From contig DAOOWV010000018.1 in assembly GCA_035371485.1 (NCBI GenBank), positions 1 to 18,324 of the forward strand: a DNA stretch of 18,324 bases, in the 5' to 3' direction. The notes beneath the pieces are model-generated. The model was not told the origin of the DNA, ran no database searches, and saw only the letters and a program-made list of their open reading frames with translations. Every line of letters starts with the position of its first letter. Position 1 is the stretch's first letter. This document shows positions 1-7,402 of this stretch, piece by piece. This stretch comes from DAOOWV01 sp035371485 (GTDB lineage: Bacteria > Patescibacteriota > Dojkabacteria > JAFGLO01). Both the position numbers and the translations under genes were made by a program.

Positions 1-2
1 GT

Positions 3-1541
3 AATGTTTATGTAGTGGGTGGAATTAAGTATAGTGCAATGTCAATATGGAAATTTAATTCTAGTGGTGAAGTTGATAGCAATTTTAATTCTCCTAATGG
101 TTTTATTACTTTCACTACTGATGGAAGCAATGTTGAAGGATTAGATATCAAAATTGATTTAAATGGTAAGCTGGTTGTTTCTGGTATTGTTACAAACGAA
201 TCAGGTAACTGTAACACAACTATATGGAGATATAATACTGATGGTTCACTTGATAGTTCTTTTGGAGGGGTGGGGTTTGTAACTTTTGCTAATAATGCTG
301 GAGGGACAGCAGGAAGTCGTGGTATGGGAATAGTTGTTGATTCAGATAATAATTACTACGTTGTAGGACATGATGCCGCATCTAATGACTATCCAGATAT
401 GGTTATTTGGAAAATAAAAAATGACGGATCCTTAGATGAAAATTTCGGAGATGGGACCTGCTACAATGGAGTGGGAACGGCGGGTGCATATGGATGTGTT
501 GTATTCTCAAACGCTACTGGTTTTGATGATAGTCAGGATAAGGGACTTGGTATAGTGCAACAGCCCGATGGCAAGCTAATTATTGTTGGATATTCAATGA
601 ATAGTGAGACTGAGGAAAGTGATATGGTTATTTGGAGATATAATCCCAATGGTACTTTGGATGATACATTTGGGGACGGTAGCTGTAACAATGGTGTTGG
701 GTTTGGAGGTAATTACGGGTGTTCTATTCATAACAGTGCTGCAGAAGGTGACGATTGTGATAGAGGTTGGAGAGTGGTTTTAGATGGTGATAAAATAGTT
801 GTTGTTGGTCAGAGTGGAGGTACGGATGGTTTTTCAGATATGGCCGTTTGGAGGTACAATAGTAATGGTACGTTAGATACTACCTTTAATTCTGTGGGAT
901 ATGTTACTCATCACAATGCCTCTGGTGGAAATGTTGGAGATAAAGCTTCAGATATTGTTGTTATGGATGATGGAAAATATCTTATTGGGGGAAGTAGTAA
1001 AACAGGAACCTCTTGGAATGATAACACTAGAGCTGTACTTTGGAGATATAATTCAGATGGAACGATGGATGATACTTTTGGTGATGGAAGTTGTAATAAT
1101 GGCGTTGGTATTAATGGCAGTTTGGGTTGTGTCGTATTTGATAATATTACTTATGATAATTATCGGTATTATATTAGACATCAAATTAGTATCGAGGAAA
1201 TTGATGACGGATATAGAGCTTTTACTGCTGGTACGATGAATGTAACTGGAGATGCTGACATTTTATTACTTGATTGGGTTGAGACTGATGGTCCTTATTG
1301 TTGTAGTCCTCTGCAAGAGCAAGAAGAGGAAGACCCGGAAGATGAGAATGAAGATCCTGCCGAGGAAGATGAAGCCTCTGTAGAGGAAGATCCAGAGGAG
1401 GAAGATGAAGCCTCTGCAGAAGAAGATCCGGAAGAGGAACCAACCAATGAGCGTGAACTTTCTAAGACAGGACAAGGTATTTTATACGTAATGCTGATTT
1501 CCTTGTTTTCACTGGGTGTGGTATCTATTAAGAAAAAGTAG
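3..1541 (+). CDS. Delta-60-repeat surface protein with sorting-like C-terminus (5' partial)
   Basis: The reading frame is open to the left edge, so the N-terminus lies outside the window; the GTG at 15 is internal. About six copies of a roughly 65-75-residue repeat are visible, each with a core like IWRYNxDGSLDxSFGDG, the delta-60 repeat pattern of predicted beta-propeller or beta-solenoid surface proteins. Three repeats carry a paired-cysteine segment of the form SCNNGVGxxGxxGC. The repeats are followed by a very acidic Glu/Asp/Pro segment that is itself tandemly repeated. The end reads ELSKTG, then a hydrophobic stretch of about 20 residues, then KKK, which has the layout of a sortase sorting signal with Ser in place of Pro. 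I infer an exported, envelope-anchored protein; its ligand or enzymatic role cannot be read. The next gene starts about 60 bases downstream with its own promoter-like sequence. Confidence 0.85.
   Translation, partial: NVYVVGGIKYSAMSIWKFNSSGEVDSNFNSPNGFITFTTDGSNVEGLDIKIDLNGKLVVSGIVTNESGNCNTTIWRYNTDGSLDSSFGGVGFVTFANNAGGTAGSRGMGIVVDSDNNYYVVGHDAASNDYPDMVIWKIKNDGSLDENFGDGTCYNGVGTAGAYGCVVFSNATGFDDSQDKGLGIVQQPDGKLIIVGYSMNSETEESDMVIWRYNPNGTLDDTFGDGSCNNGVGFGGNYGCSIHNSAAEGDDCDRGWRVVLDGDKIVVVGQSGGTDGFSDMAVWRYNSNGTLDTTFNSVGYVTHHNASGGNVGDKASDIVVMDDGKYLIGGSSKTGTSWNDNTRAVLWRYNSDGTMDDTFGDGSCNNGVGINGSLGCVVFDNITYDNYRYYIRHQISIEEIDDGYRAFTAGTMNVTGDADILLLDWVETDGPYCCSPLQEQEEEDPEDENEDPAEEDEASVEEDPEEEDEASAEEDPEEEPTNERELSKTGQGILYVMLISLFSLGVVSIKKK
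1316..1440 (+). repeat. Acidic Glu/Asp/Pro tandem repeat inside the surface protein gene
   Basis: This segment encodes an almost entirely acidic linker. A unit reading approximately EEDEAS(V/A)EEDPEE occurs twice in tandem, and the DNA copies are nearly identical (gaagatgaagcctctg recurs). Such a stretch would form an extended, highly charged spacer between the repeat domain and the membrane or cell-wall end of the protein. Near-identical DNA copies suggest copy number could change by slippage. Confidence 0.7.
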
Positions 1542-1565
1542 CGTTTAATTATAAATATAAATTTT

Positions 1566-1602
1566 TTGGTGGTTGTCCTGAACTTATGCTATACTTAAGC
1601 TT
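1566..1602 (+). promoter_or_regulatory. Promoter with extended -10, leaderless geometry
   Basis: TGcTATACT (hexamer 1590-1595) is an extended -10 element. A weak -35-like TTGGTG lies 18 bases upstream at 1566-1571. With the usual 7-base distance the transcript would begin at 1602, one base before the ATG at 1603, giving a leaderless or nearly leaderless mRNA. This supports 1603 as the genuine start region of the peptidase gene. Confidence 0.5.
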
Positions 1603-2582
1603 ATGGAGCCCCAAATTACTATTAATAATCTGGTTAAGACCAAAAGAACTAACCAAAGGAATAAATATTCTATTCTTGTTTTTTTATTAGTACTACTTTG
1701 ATAATTTTATTACCAATTGTGATTTTTGGGGTAATAGGATTTTTACTGTTTGTTCAAAATTTCAATAGTTATAATAACAAAGAAACGTGGATAGAGAAGG
1801 AAATACCCTTGAATTATGGTTTTAATGTTGATTATGTTGAAAAAGGTAAGAATGAGCTTGAGATAATAGTACAAGGAGATCAAACAATTCCATCTGAATA
1901 TACTGATTATGTCTACTGTGCTTTGGGAAAATATGCACCTCAAATGAGACTCTTGTGGGGAGTTGCTGATGATGAAGTTACTCCAATTAAATTAAAGCTT
2001 TTTGGAGATACAGATTTATATAAACAGGACACAAATATTAAACAGGATAAATTATTTTTGCATGGAATGGTATATGGTAAGGATGATATGCGTCTTTACA
2101 TTGATATATCATCTAATCGAGTAAGGTATATTGACATAGAATATATTCTTTTACATGAATATACACATATAATGCAGAGGTATCGTTTTGGGAGTTATGC
2201 TTTTTCTATCCCAACTTGGTATATTGAAGGTTTGGCAGAGTATATTGCTTACGAGGAAGGTGAGCTTATTTATGGAAATGAAATTTATTTAATAACACCG
2301 GATAAATCACATTTAAAGGAAGGTTTAACACTCAAGGAGGTCGATGAATGGTTTTATGATGTTGACTCCGAAGTAATTGAAGATGCCTATTCAACTTACT
2401 ACTATTTTGTTGAATTTTTGATAAATAGATATGGGTTTGATAAGGTTTTAGCCGTTGGAGATCTTTCGCAAACATATAAGCTTAATGGACAAAAATATTC
2501 ATTTACTGAAGCAAGTCAAGAAATCCTTCATGAAGATATAGAGGTACTTTTTGCTGAATTTTTAATTGCCAATCAATATTGA
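1603..2582 (+). CDS. Membrane-anchored HExxH metallopeptidase (gluzincin-like), frame change near N-terminus
   Basis: The uninterrupted frame runs from a TTG at 1698 to 2582 (294 residues). It has an N-terminal membrane segment and the zinc motif HEYTH at residues 153-157 of that frame, followed by WYIEGLAEY, whose Glu fits the third zinc ligand. This is the MA/M1-like gluzincin layout HExxH...(N/I)EGLAEY. A second frame opens at ATG 1603 (MEPQITINNLVKTKRTNQRN...), enters a hydrophobic stretch and stops at 1699-1701, exactly where the other frame becomes hydrophobic. A -1 shift at a run of seven T (1679-1685), read in frame as T TTT TTA, would join them into about 326 residues with a basic cytoplasmic tail, one TM helix and an extracytoplasmic peptidase domain. 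The break may be programmed slippage, a real mutation or an assembly error. The substrate is unknown, and a proteolytic role at the cell surface is an inference. Confidence 0.75.
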
Positions 2583-2584
2583 AA

Positions 2585-2645
2585 AAGCTCTCTCCTTTTC
2601 GCTTTACTTTTCTGTGTGAAAAATATAACGTGTTAGAGAGAGCTT
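2585..2645. terminator. Hairpin between convergent genes
   Basis: Perfect 10-base arms AAGCTCTCTC (2585-2594) and GAGAGAGCTT (2636-2645) flank a loop with a smaller TTTTC/GAAAA hairpin. It sits in the gap between the convergent peptidase gene and the membrane-protein gene. It probably separates the two transcripts, although there is no classical T-run directly after the arms. Confidence 0.5.
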
Positions 2646-2661
2646 AATCCGTGATTACCTG

Positions 2662-4647
2662 TTAGTTTGAGTACAAATTATCTTCAAGTTCTCCTTCCAT
2701 TTGAGTTTTGACTCTTTTATACATCTCATCAATGAGAGCAATAAGTTGATTTCTTTGTGTTTCGTTTGATGTATTGTAAGTTTTATACTCAGTAGGTATT
2801 AAGTCTGTAGAAGTTTCAGTACCTACTTCACTATAATTTACAACATATGTAGCACCATCATAAGTAAATATTGTAAATGTTGAAGAATAAGTTTCTGTTA
2901 TTTCCTGGTTATTTTCTCCAACAAATGTTGATGTTGAAGATTGTGAATATACGGTTACAGTTATCGTGTTGCTTCCAAGCTTTAACTGTTTTGATCCTAA
3001 TTTGGTTACTGGGGTCATCTGATATGAGTAGTCATCTCCTTCAAATGATGCAATATTATCATCATAAGGAAATAATTTATTTATTATTTCTTCTTCAGTT
3101 TTCTCGTTTAGTAATTCCTTATTATAAACTTGTATGTTTATAATTTTGTTTTCATCATCTTCAAATGAAACTAAGTAGTAATATTCTGGGTTATTGAGTG
3201 TTATGTCAGATTCTTCAGCAGTAGAAGTATTTAGATATCCAGCACAATGATATTCCTTAAGTTTGGTTCCATACTCCCCTGTGGGATAAAAATCAGGATT
3301 GCATAATTCACTTCCATAAGAGAAGTATATTTCATCGAATATGTTTTTTGAATACAAATAATCCAAATTGGTGTTTTCTGGAATTATAATACTAACTTGA
3401 TCTTCGGTTAATTTCTTTTTAATTGAACTTTTTTCTGCTTCTGTACCGAACATTATCGAATAGTCCAATGTAATCTCTTTTACATTAACATCCTTGTAGT
3501 CGTTATCGAATTTATTTGAAACTTCATCATATGTTACTTTTTTGTTTGTAGATTGAGTTTCTGATCGGTAAATTAAGTTTTCTGGACTTACTTTTTCTAA
3601 GTATTGTTCATTTTTACTCCACATTTGATCACTTTCTCTTATCCATGTTTGGAAAATAATTTTTGAGGTATCAATATCATTTCCAATATCAGTTCTTGGC
3701 ATTCCAAGATATGCATCTGATGAACAATTTACCTCTTGTGTCCATTGAACTACAAAATAATATTCTCCATTATAAAGCTCATAATTGATTAGTTTTGCAT
3801 CCTTTCCAAAATACATTTCAACCATTTCTTCTGGAGACAATGATTCTGTTGAATTTTCAGCTATAATTTCTTCGGCAGTATCACTTTCAGTTACAAGTTC
3901 TTGATCTAAATCATCAATATCATAATTTATAGTAATTTCTTGTAAAGCATATTTTCCTCCACGATAGGTGAAATTAGTATTACCATTGGTTAATGAATAA
4001 TTAACTAATTTTCCATCACCAGTTTTGAGTATGTATTTATAGTTGCTATTTGAATAATCTTCATTATCCCAATAGCTGTAACCTTCATAAACTAATGAAT
4101 CTGTTAATTCACTAGAGTAACCCAATATGTTACATTTATTGATTGCTGGCCCAATAGTTGTTTTTTCTTTCCATTCTGAATAGTTAAAATCTGCTATTTC
4201 AACGTTTAATGGAATTGTACTAATTGAATTGGAAACATTCACAGTTGAAAGCATTGCATCCTCTCCTTCAGCTCTTTGATTGGAATTAGTTGATTTCGAC
4301 AATAAATTTGCGTTGTTATTTTTTATAGTATTTACTAGAAGTTGGGTTAAATTTGTTTCTGCAAGTTTTGCATTAACATCAATTGTCTTATTCTTAGGAG
4401 TTTTGTTAAGCATTATAAATGTTATTGGTAATCCAATAGCGATTAATAGAACTACAAATGCTCCTCCTAAAAGAAGTAGCTTACTACTTTTTTTCATAAT
4501 AGAAAAATTAAAATTATTGTTATTCCCATTGATGTTTTTTAGACATTCCTTCTTTAGATTTTTTTCAAATCTTGATGACGGCTGTTCATCTTTACTTGAA
4601 AAAATATCTAAAAGTTCCTGGGTTGTATTGTTTTTATCATCTTTCAT
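2662..4647 (-). CDS. Single-pass membrane protein, putative anti-sigma factor
   Basis: 661 residues. Residues 1-54 are a cytoplasmic-type segment, 55-80 a single TM helix (LLLLGGAFVVLLIAIGLPIT), and the rest a large hydrophilic, Asn/Thr/Glu-rich extracytoplasmic region with no motif I recognise. The gene lies directly downstream of an ECF sigma gene on the same strand, the standard sigma/anti-sigma order. The short cytoplasmic part has a helix RFEKNLKKECLKNI just before the membrane, as expected for a sigma-binding tail. I infer that the ectodomain senses an envelope signal and the tail holds the sigma factor. I do not recognise a named anti-sigma domain. An internal ATG (Met51) would give a product beginning right at the TM, but the longer form is favoured because it supplies a cytoplasmic domain. 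Confidence 0.65.
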   Translation of the reverse strand: MKDDKNNTTQELLDIFSSKDEQPSSRFEKNLKKECLKNINGNNNNFNFSIMKKSSKLLLLGGAFVVLLIAIGLPITFIMLNKTPKNKTIDVNAKLAETNLTQLLVNTIKNNNANLLSKSTNSNQRAEGEDAMLSTVNVSNSISTIPLNVEIADFNYSEWKEKTTIGPAINKCNILGYSSELTDSLVYEGYSYWDNEDYSNSNYKYILKTGDGKLVNYSLTNGNTNFTYRGGKYALQEITINYDIDDLDQELVTESDTAEEIIAENSTESLSPEEMVEMYFGKDAKLINYELYNGEYYFVVQWTQEVNCSSDAYLGMPRTDIGNDIDTSKIIFQTWIRESDQMWSKNEQYLEKVSPENLIYRSETQSTNKKVTYDEVSNKFDNDYKDVNVKEITLDYSIMFGTEAEKSSIKKKLTEDQVSIIIPENTNLDYLYSKNIFDEIYFSYGSELCNPDFYPTGEYGTKLKEYHCAGYLNTSTAEESDITLNNPEYYYLVSFEDDENKIINIQVYNKELLNEKTEEEIINKLFPYDDNIASFEGDDYSYQMTPVTKLGSKQLKLGSNTITVTVYSQSSTSTFVGENNQEITETYSSTFTIFTYDGATYVVNYSEVGTETSTDLIPTEYKTYNTSNETQRNQLIALIDEMYKRVKTQMEGELEDNLYSN

Positions 4648-4706
4648 AGGAACCTAACAATTAACTTATTTTAATCAAATTAGTTCCTTACAATATTAGT
4701 GTAAGG
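4648..4706 (-). promoter_or_regulatory. Leader of the anti-sigma-like gene with two competing hairpins
   Basis: Read on the minus strand, CCTTACA/TGTAAGG forms a 7-bp hairpin (4706-4686). The same strand also has AGGAAC (4688-4683) able to pair with GTTCCT (4653-4648), which ends directly at the ATG. The two stems share the bases 4686-4688, so they are mutually exclusive. A -35/-10-like pair, TTGAAT - 17 bases - TAATAT, overlaps the first hairpin. Either a promoter or RNA-level control is possible; only the complementarity is seen. Confidence 0.3.
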
Positions 4707-4757
4707 TGGTATACAATTCAAACGAAAAGTGAAGAATTAAAAATTAAAGAATTTAAA

Positions 4758-5285
4758 TTAGTTTTTCGACTTACGTTCTTCATTTTCCACTATAAATTTA
4801 AGCTTCTTTATTGCTCTGTTTTGCGTAGTTTTTACATATGTCATTGATTTATTAAGGCGTTGACAAATTTCAATCAAGCTCATTTTTTGAGCAAATCTTA
4901 ATTCTGCCACTATCCTTTGCTTGGTAGGAAGTTTTGGAATATATTTCTTAACTTTTTCATCAAGACTTTGTGATTTAACTTTTTTGTGGAATGTGTTTTC
5001 CACATATTCATAAAAATCAAAAGTGTCCCAATCAACTGTAATGGTATATTTTTTTCTTTTTAAATAATTAAAAAAAATGTTTTTTGCAATTCCATATAGA
5101 AATGCAGTATCATTATTAATATTGGTTTTGTTTATGTTTTCTGCAAACGCAATAAAAACCTCTGAAGTTAAATCCTCCGAGTCCTGAATAGAATTTGTTT
5201 TATAATAGAAAAAGCGATATATTTTTTTGAAATTTGATTCATAGATTTGTGAAAAATTTTCGGCAGAAGTTTTGTTCAACAAAGT
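4758..5285 (-). CDS. ECF-family RNA polymerase sigma factor
   Basis: About 174-175 residues, the usual ECF length. Region 2 spans about residues 10-80: FSQIYESNFKKIYRFFYYKT, SEDLTSEVFIAF (the core-binding region 2.1/2.2 signature), then FLYGIAKNIFFNYLKRKK. Region 4 spans about 115-165 with a helix-turn-helix: LPTKQRIVAELRFAQKMS, LIEICQRLNKSMTYVKTT, AIKKLKF. No in-frame ATG exists after the upstream stop; two adjacent TTG codons (5285, 5282) are the only usual starts, so the exact start is uncertain. The gene is followed after about 110 bases by the membrane-protein gene that probably encodes its anti-sigma factor. It is divergent from the pilin operon, with which it shares a 230-base upstream region. 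It would direct polymerase to envelope or pilus genes, but its regulon is not visible here. Confidence 0.88.
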   Translation of the reverse strand, partial: TLLNKTSAENFSQIYESNFKKIYRFFYYKTNSIQDSEDLTSEVFIAFAENINKTNINNDTAFLYGIAKNIFFNYLKRKKYTITVDWDTFDFYEYVENTFHKKVKSQSLDEKVKKYIPKLPTKQRIVAELRFAQKMSLIEICQRLNKSMTYVKTTQNRAIKKLKFIVENEERKSKN

Positions 5286-5518
5286 ATGTAAAACTATCTT
5301 AACTATTATTTTTTCAATACTATCATATTGTTAACAAAAATACAATATTGTATTATGTGTCAAACAATATTATCACGCCCGCTCTGTGTAAAATCTTTGT
5401 TTTTTATAGATAGAAATACGTAGATAGTAGTAAATGATAATAAAAGTCATGAGCTATTGACAAGAAGTAATAATAGCGTTAGATTGTTAAGTAGATTTAA
5501 TTTAATATATACCCTTTT
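5286..5518. promoter_or_regulatory. Divergent intergenic region, sigma gene / pilin operon
   Basis: AT-rich spacer between the divergent ECF sigma gene and the major pilin gene. For the pilin (+) two promoter-like pairs are visible: TTGACA (5457-5462) - 17 - TAGATT (5480-5485), and TTGTTA (5484-5489) - 16 - TATATA (5506-5511). The second would start transcription at 5518, one base before the ATG. The motif ACAATATT occurs several times around 5335-5375, partly as inverted copies, and could be an operator. A weak minus-strand pair, TTGTAT - 17 - TAGTAT, may serve the sigma gene. No RNA gene or ORF is evident. Confidence 0.45.
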
Positions 5519-5977
5519 ATGGTTAAATTTTCTAACAGAAAGGAAGGTTTCACCCTTATAGAAATCCTTCTGGTTGTCGCATTGTTGTTGATTCTCGCTT
5601 CAATAACAATTGTCGCAATTAATCCAGCCAAACATTTCAGAGATTCTAGAAATGCTCAAAGAAGCTCTGATGTTTCTGAGATTTTAAATGCGGTAACTCA
5701 ATATACCTCTGAACCAGATTTTGCTGGATGGGAGACTGGTGTATTGGCAGGTGTTGTTGATTGTGAAGATGCTGAAGGTAATCCACAATGGTCAACAATT
5801 GGAACAGGAACGGGTGAAATTGATTTGGATTCAATTCTTGTAGAAGAATATATTATTGAGATTCCAGATGACCCTCTTTCTGGTGCTGGTTATCAAATAT
5901 GTGTAACTGATGGAGGAAGAGTATGGGTGAATGCTCCAGGTGCAGAGGATGGAAAAGTAATTACTTCAAGAAGGTAA
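5519..5977 (+). CDS. pilA: Type IV major pilin (prepilin)
   Basis: 152 residues. The class III signal is explicit: a basic leader ending KEG (Gly10), then FTLIEILLVVALLLILASIT with Phe at +1 and Glu at +5 of the mature protein, so PilD-type cleavage and N-methylation are expected. Behind the hydrophobic helix comes INPAKHFRDSRNAQRSSDV, a sequence style common in pilins of CPR and related bacteria. The C-terminal globular part has two cysteines (82 and 128) that may form the D-loop disulfide. It is the first gene of the pilus cluster and is followed by two strong hairpins, which suggests it is made in excess over the assembly proteins. No Shine-Dalgarno sequence precedes the ATG. It could also be called a generic prepilin, but its position and complete signal favour the main fibre subunit. 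Confidence 0.88.
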   Translation: MVKFSNRKEGFTLIEILLVVALLLILASITIVAINPAKHFRDSRNAQRSSDVSEILNAVTQYTSEPDFAGWETGVLAGVVDCEDAEGNPQWSTIGTGTGEIDLDSILVEEYIIEIPDDPLSGAGYQICVTDGGRVWVNAPGAEDGKVITSRR

Positions 5978-5983
5978 TTTTAT

Positions 5984-6010
5984 AATGTTGGATTCTTCGA
6001 GTTCAACATT
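5984..6010 (+). terminator. Hairpin after pilin gene (first of two)
   Basis: AATGTTGGATTC / GAGTTCAACATT (5984-5995 with 5999-6010) pairs along 12 positions, including G-T wobbles, with a 3-base loop. It starts seven bases after the pilin stop. It is probably part of a tandem stabilising/terminating structure at the 3' end of the pilin mRNA. Confidence 0.45.
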
Positions 6011-6013
6011 AGG

Positions 6014-6045
6014 GCGGGTTTTGCCTGGAATCAGGCAAAACCCGC
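6014..6045 (+). terminator. Strong hairpin after pilin gene (second of two)
   Basis: GCGGGTTTTGCCTG and CAGGCAAAACCCGC are perfect 14-base arms around a 4-base loop (GAAT). It is GC-rich in an otherwise AT-rich region and is followed by ACAATTTTAAA. It acts as a partial terminator or 3'-end stabiliser between the major pilin and the downstream assembly genes. Confidence 0.7.
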
Positions 6046-6101
6046 ACAATTTTAAATAACAGACATTAATCTGTTTTAAGTAAGAATTTACTTTTTAGAA
6101 T

Positions 6102-7355
6102 ATGATAGAAGCACTTCAGAAAAAAATTGATTTGGTTGCAAGTGGAAAAGGAAATATCTCTGATTTATTAGATGAATTGGTGCTTCAAGCTTTTTATCAA
6201 AACTCCTCTGATCTTCATATGGAACCAACAGAAAGTAAAGATATGAAGATACGTTTTAGAGTTGATGGTATTTTGGAAGAGGTGGCAACAGTTAAAAGTA
6301 CTGTTGTTGATGAATTAATTTTTGTAATAAAAGTTCGTTCTAAATTAAGGACTGATGTACATTTTTCTCCTCAGGATGGAAGAGTTTTTTTTCAAATTGA
6401 AGATTTAAATAATGAGGATAAAGTTGTAAAAATTGATGCAAGAATTTCTATTTTACCTCTTAGTTATGGTGAAAAAGTTGTAATGCGTTTATTGTATAAA
6501 GAAAATAGAGCTTTAACTCTTGTGGAATTAGGTTTTTTAAAAGATGATTTATCAAGAGTTGTAAGAGGATATACCGCTCCATATGGATTAATTTTGGCTA
6601 CAGGTCCAACTGGTTCAGGGAAAACTACTACACTCTACTCTATTCTATCTGTTATAAACACTCCAGAGATAAATATTACAACTATTGAAGATCCTATTGA
6701 ATACAGCATTGCTGGAGTTAATCACATTCAAGTGAATACAAAGGCTAATTTGACGTTTGCAAGCGGATTAAGATCAATATTAAGGCAGGATCCTGATGTA
6801 ATTATGGTTGGTGAAGTACGTGACGCAGAAACTGCTAAAATAACAATTAACTCAGCTTTGACTGGACACTTGGTTTTATCAACTATTCATGCAAATAATG
6901 CAATTTCGACAATACCTCGTTTACTTAATCTTGAAATCGATCCATTTCTTATAGCGACTACAGTTAATGTTATTATTTCTCAAAGATTAGGTAGAAGATT
7001 ATGTACAAATTGTAAAAGAGGTTTTCAGTTAAAGGAAAGCCCAGTTGAGAGAGAAATGATTAAGCTTAGGCCAGATATTGCTAAGCATCTTAAAGATAGT
7101 GATGTTTTATATAAAGCTCAGGGATGTGAAAAATGTAGAAATACTGGATATAAAGGCAGAGTCGGTTTATATGAAGTTTTAGAAATTACAGCGAGGTTAA
7201 GAGATACTCTTTCAAGAACAACAAATATTGAGGATATTCTGAAAGCAGCTCGTGAAGATGGTTTTAAGTTATTAATTGAAGATGGAATTGAGAAGTTAAA
7301 AATGGGAGTAATAGATATTTTTGAGTTAATAAAGGTTACTTCAATAAGAGAGTAG
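6102..7355 (+). CDS. pilB: Type IV pilus assembly ATPase, PilB/GspE family (short form)
   Basis: 417 residues of cytoplasmic secretion ATPase that would power pilus extension. Visible in order: SSDLHMEP (about 35-42) of the N2 domain; Walker A GPTGSGKTT (168-176); the Asp box TTIEDPIEY; atypical Walker B DPDVIMVGEVRD (230-241); the His box TGHLVLSTIHANNA (254-267); and a zinc-binding Cys tetrad, CTNC (301/304) and CEKC (342/345). The tetrad is typical of PilB/GspE and absent from PilT, so this is the extension motor. Canonical PilB is about 560 residues; the N-terminal MshEN/N1 region is missing here. The start ATG at 6102 has no clear Shine-Dalgarno sequence. It precedes the platform gene by about 45 bases. 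Confidence 0.9.
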   Translation: MIEALQKKIDLVASGKGNISDLLDELVLQAFYQNSSDLHMEPTESKDMKIRFRVDGILEEVATVKSTVVDELIFVIKVRSKLRTDVHFSPQDGRVFFQIEDLNNEDKVVKIDARISILPLSYGEKVVMRLLYKENRALTLVELGFLKDDLSRVVRGYTAPYGLILATGPTGSGKTTTLYSILSVINTPEINITTIEDPIEYSIAGVNHIQVNTKANLTFASGLRSILRQDPDVIMVGEVRDAETAKITINSALTGHLVLSTIHANNAISTIPRLLNLEIDPFLIATTVNVIISQRLGRRLCTNCKRGFQLKESPVEREMIKLRPDIAKHLKDSDVLYKAQGCEKCRNTGYKGRVGLYEVLEITARLRDTLSRTTNIEDILKAAREDGFKLLIEDGIEKLKMGVIDIFELIKVTSIRE

Positions 7356-7389
7356 AATAAATATAAAGTGAAAAGTGAAGAAATAAATT

Positions 7390-7402
7390 TATATAATTGA
7401 TT
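7390..7402 (+). promoter_or_regulatory. -10-like box immediately before pilC
   Basis: TATATA (7390-7395) or TATAAT (7392-7397) lies exactly 7 or 5 bases before the GTG at 7403. This resembles the near-leaderless geometry at the peptidase, pilin and acetyltransferase genes. No convincing -35 is present, so an internal operon promoter is only a possibility. Confidence 0.25.

Noticed and set aside
901..1239. 112-codon ORF inside the delta-60 protein gene
   Set aside because: A shifted-frame shadow of a repetitive coding region; the main frame has clear repeat motifs.
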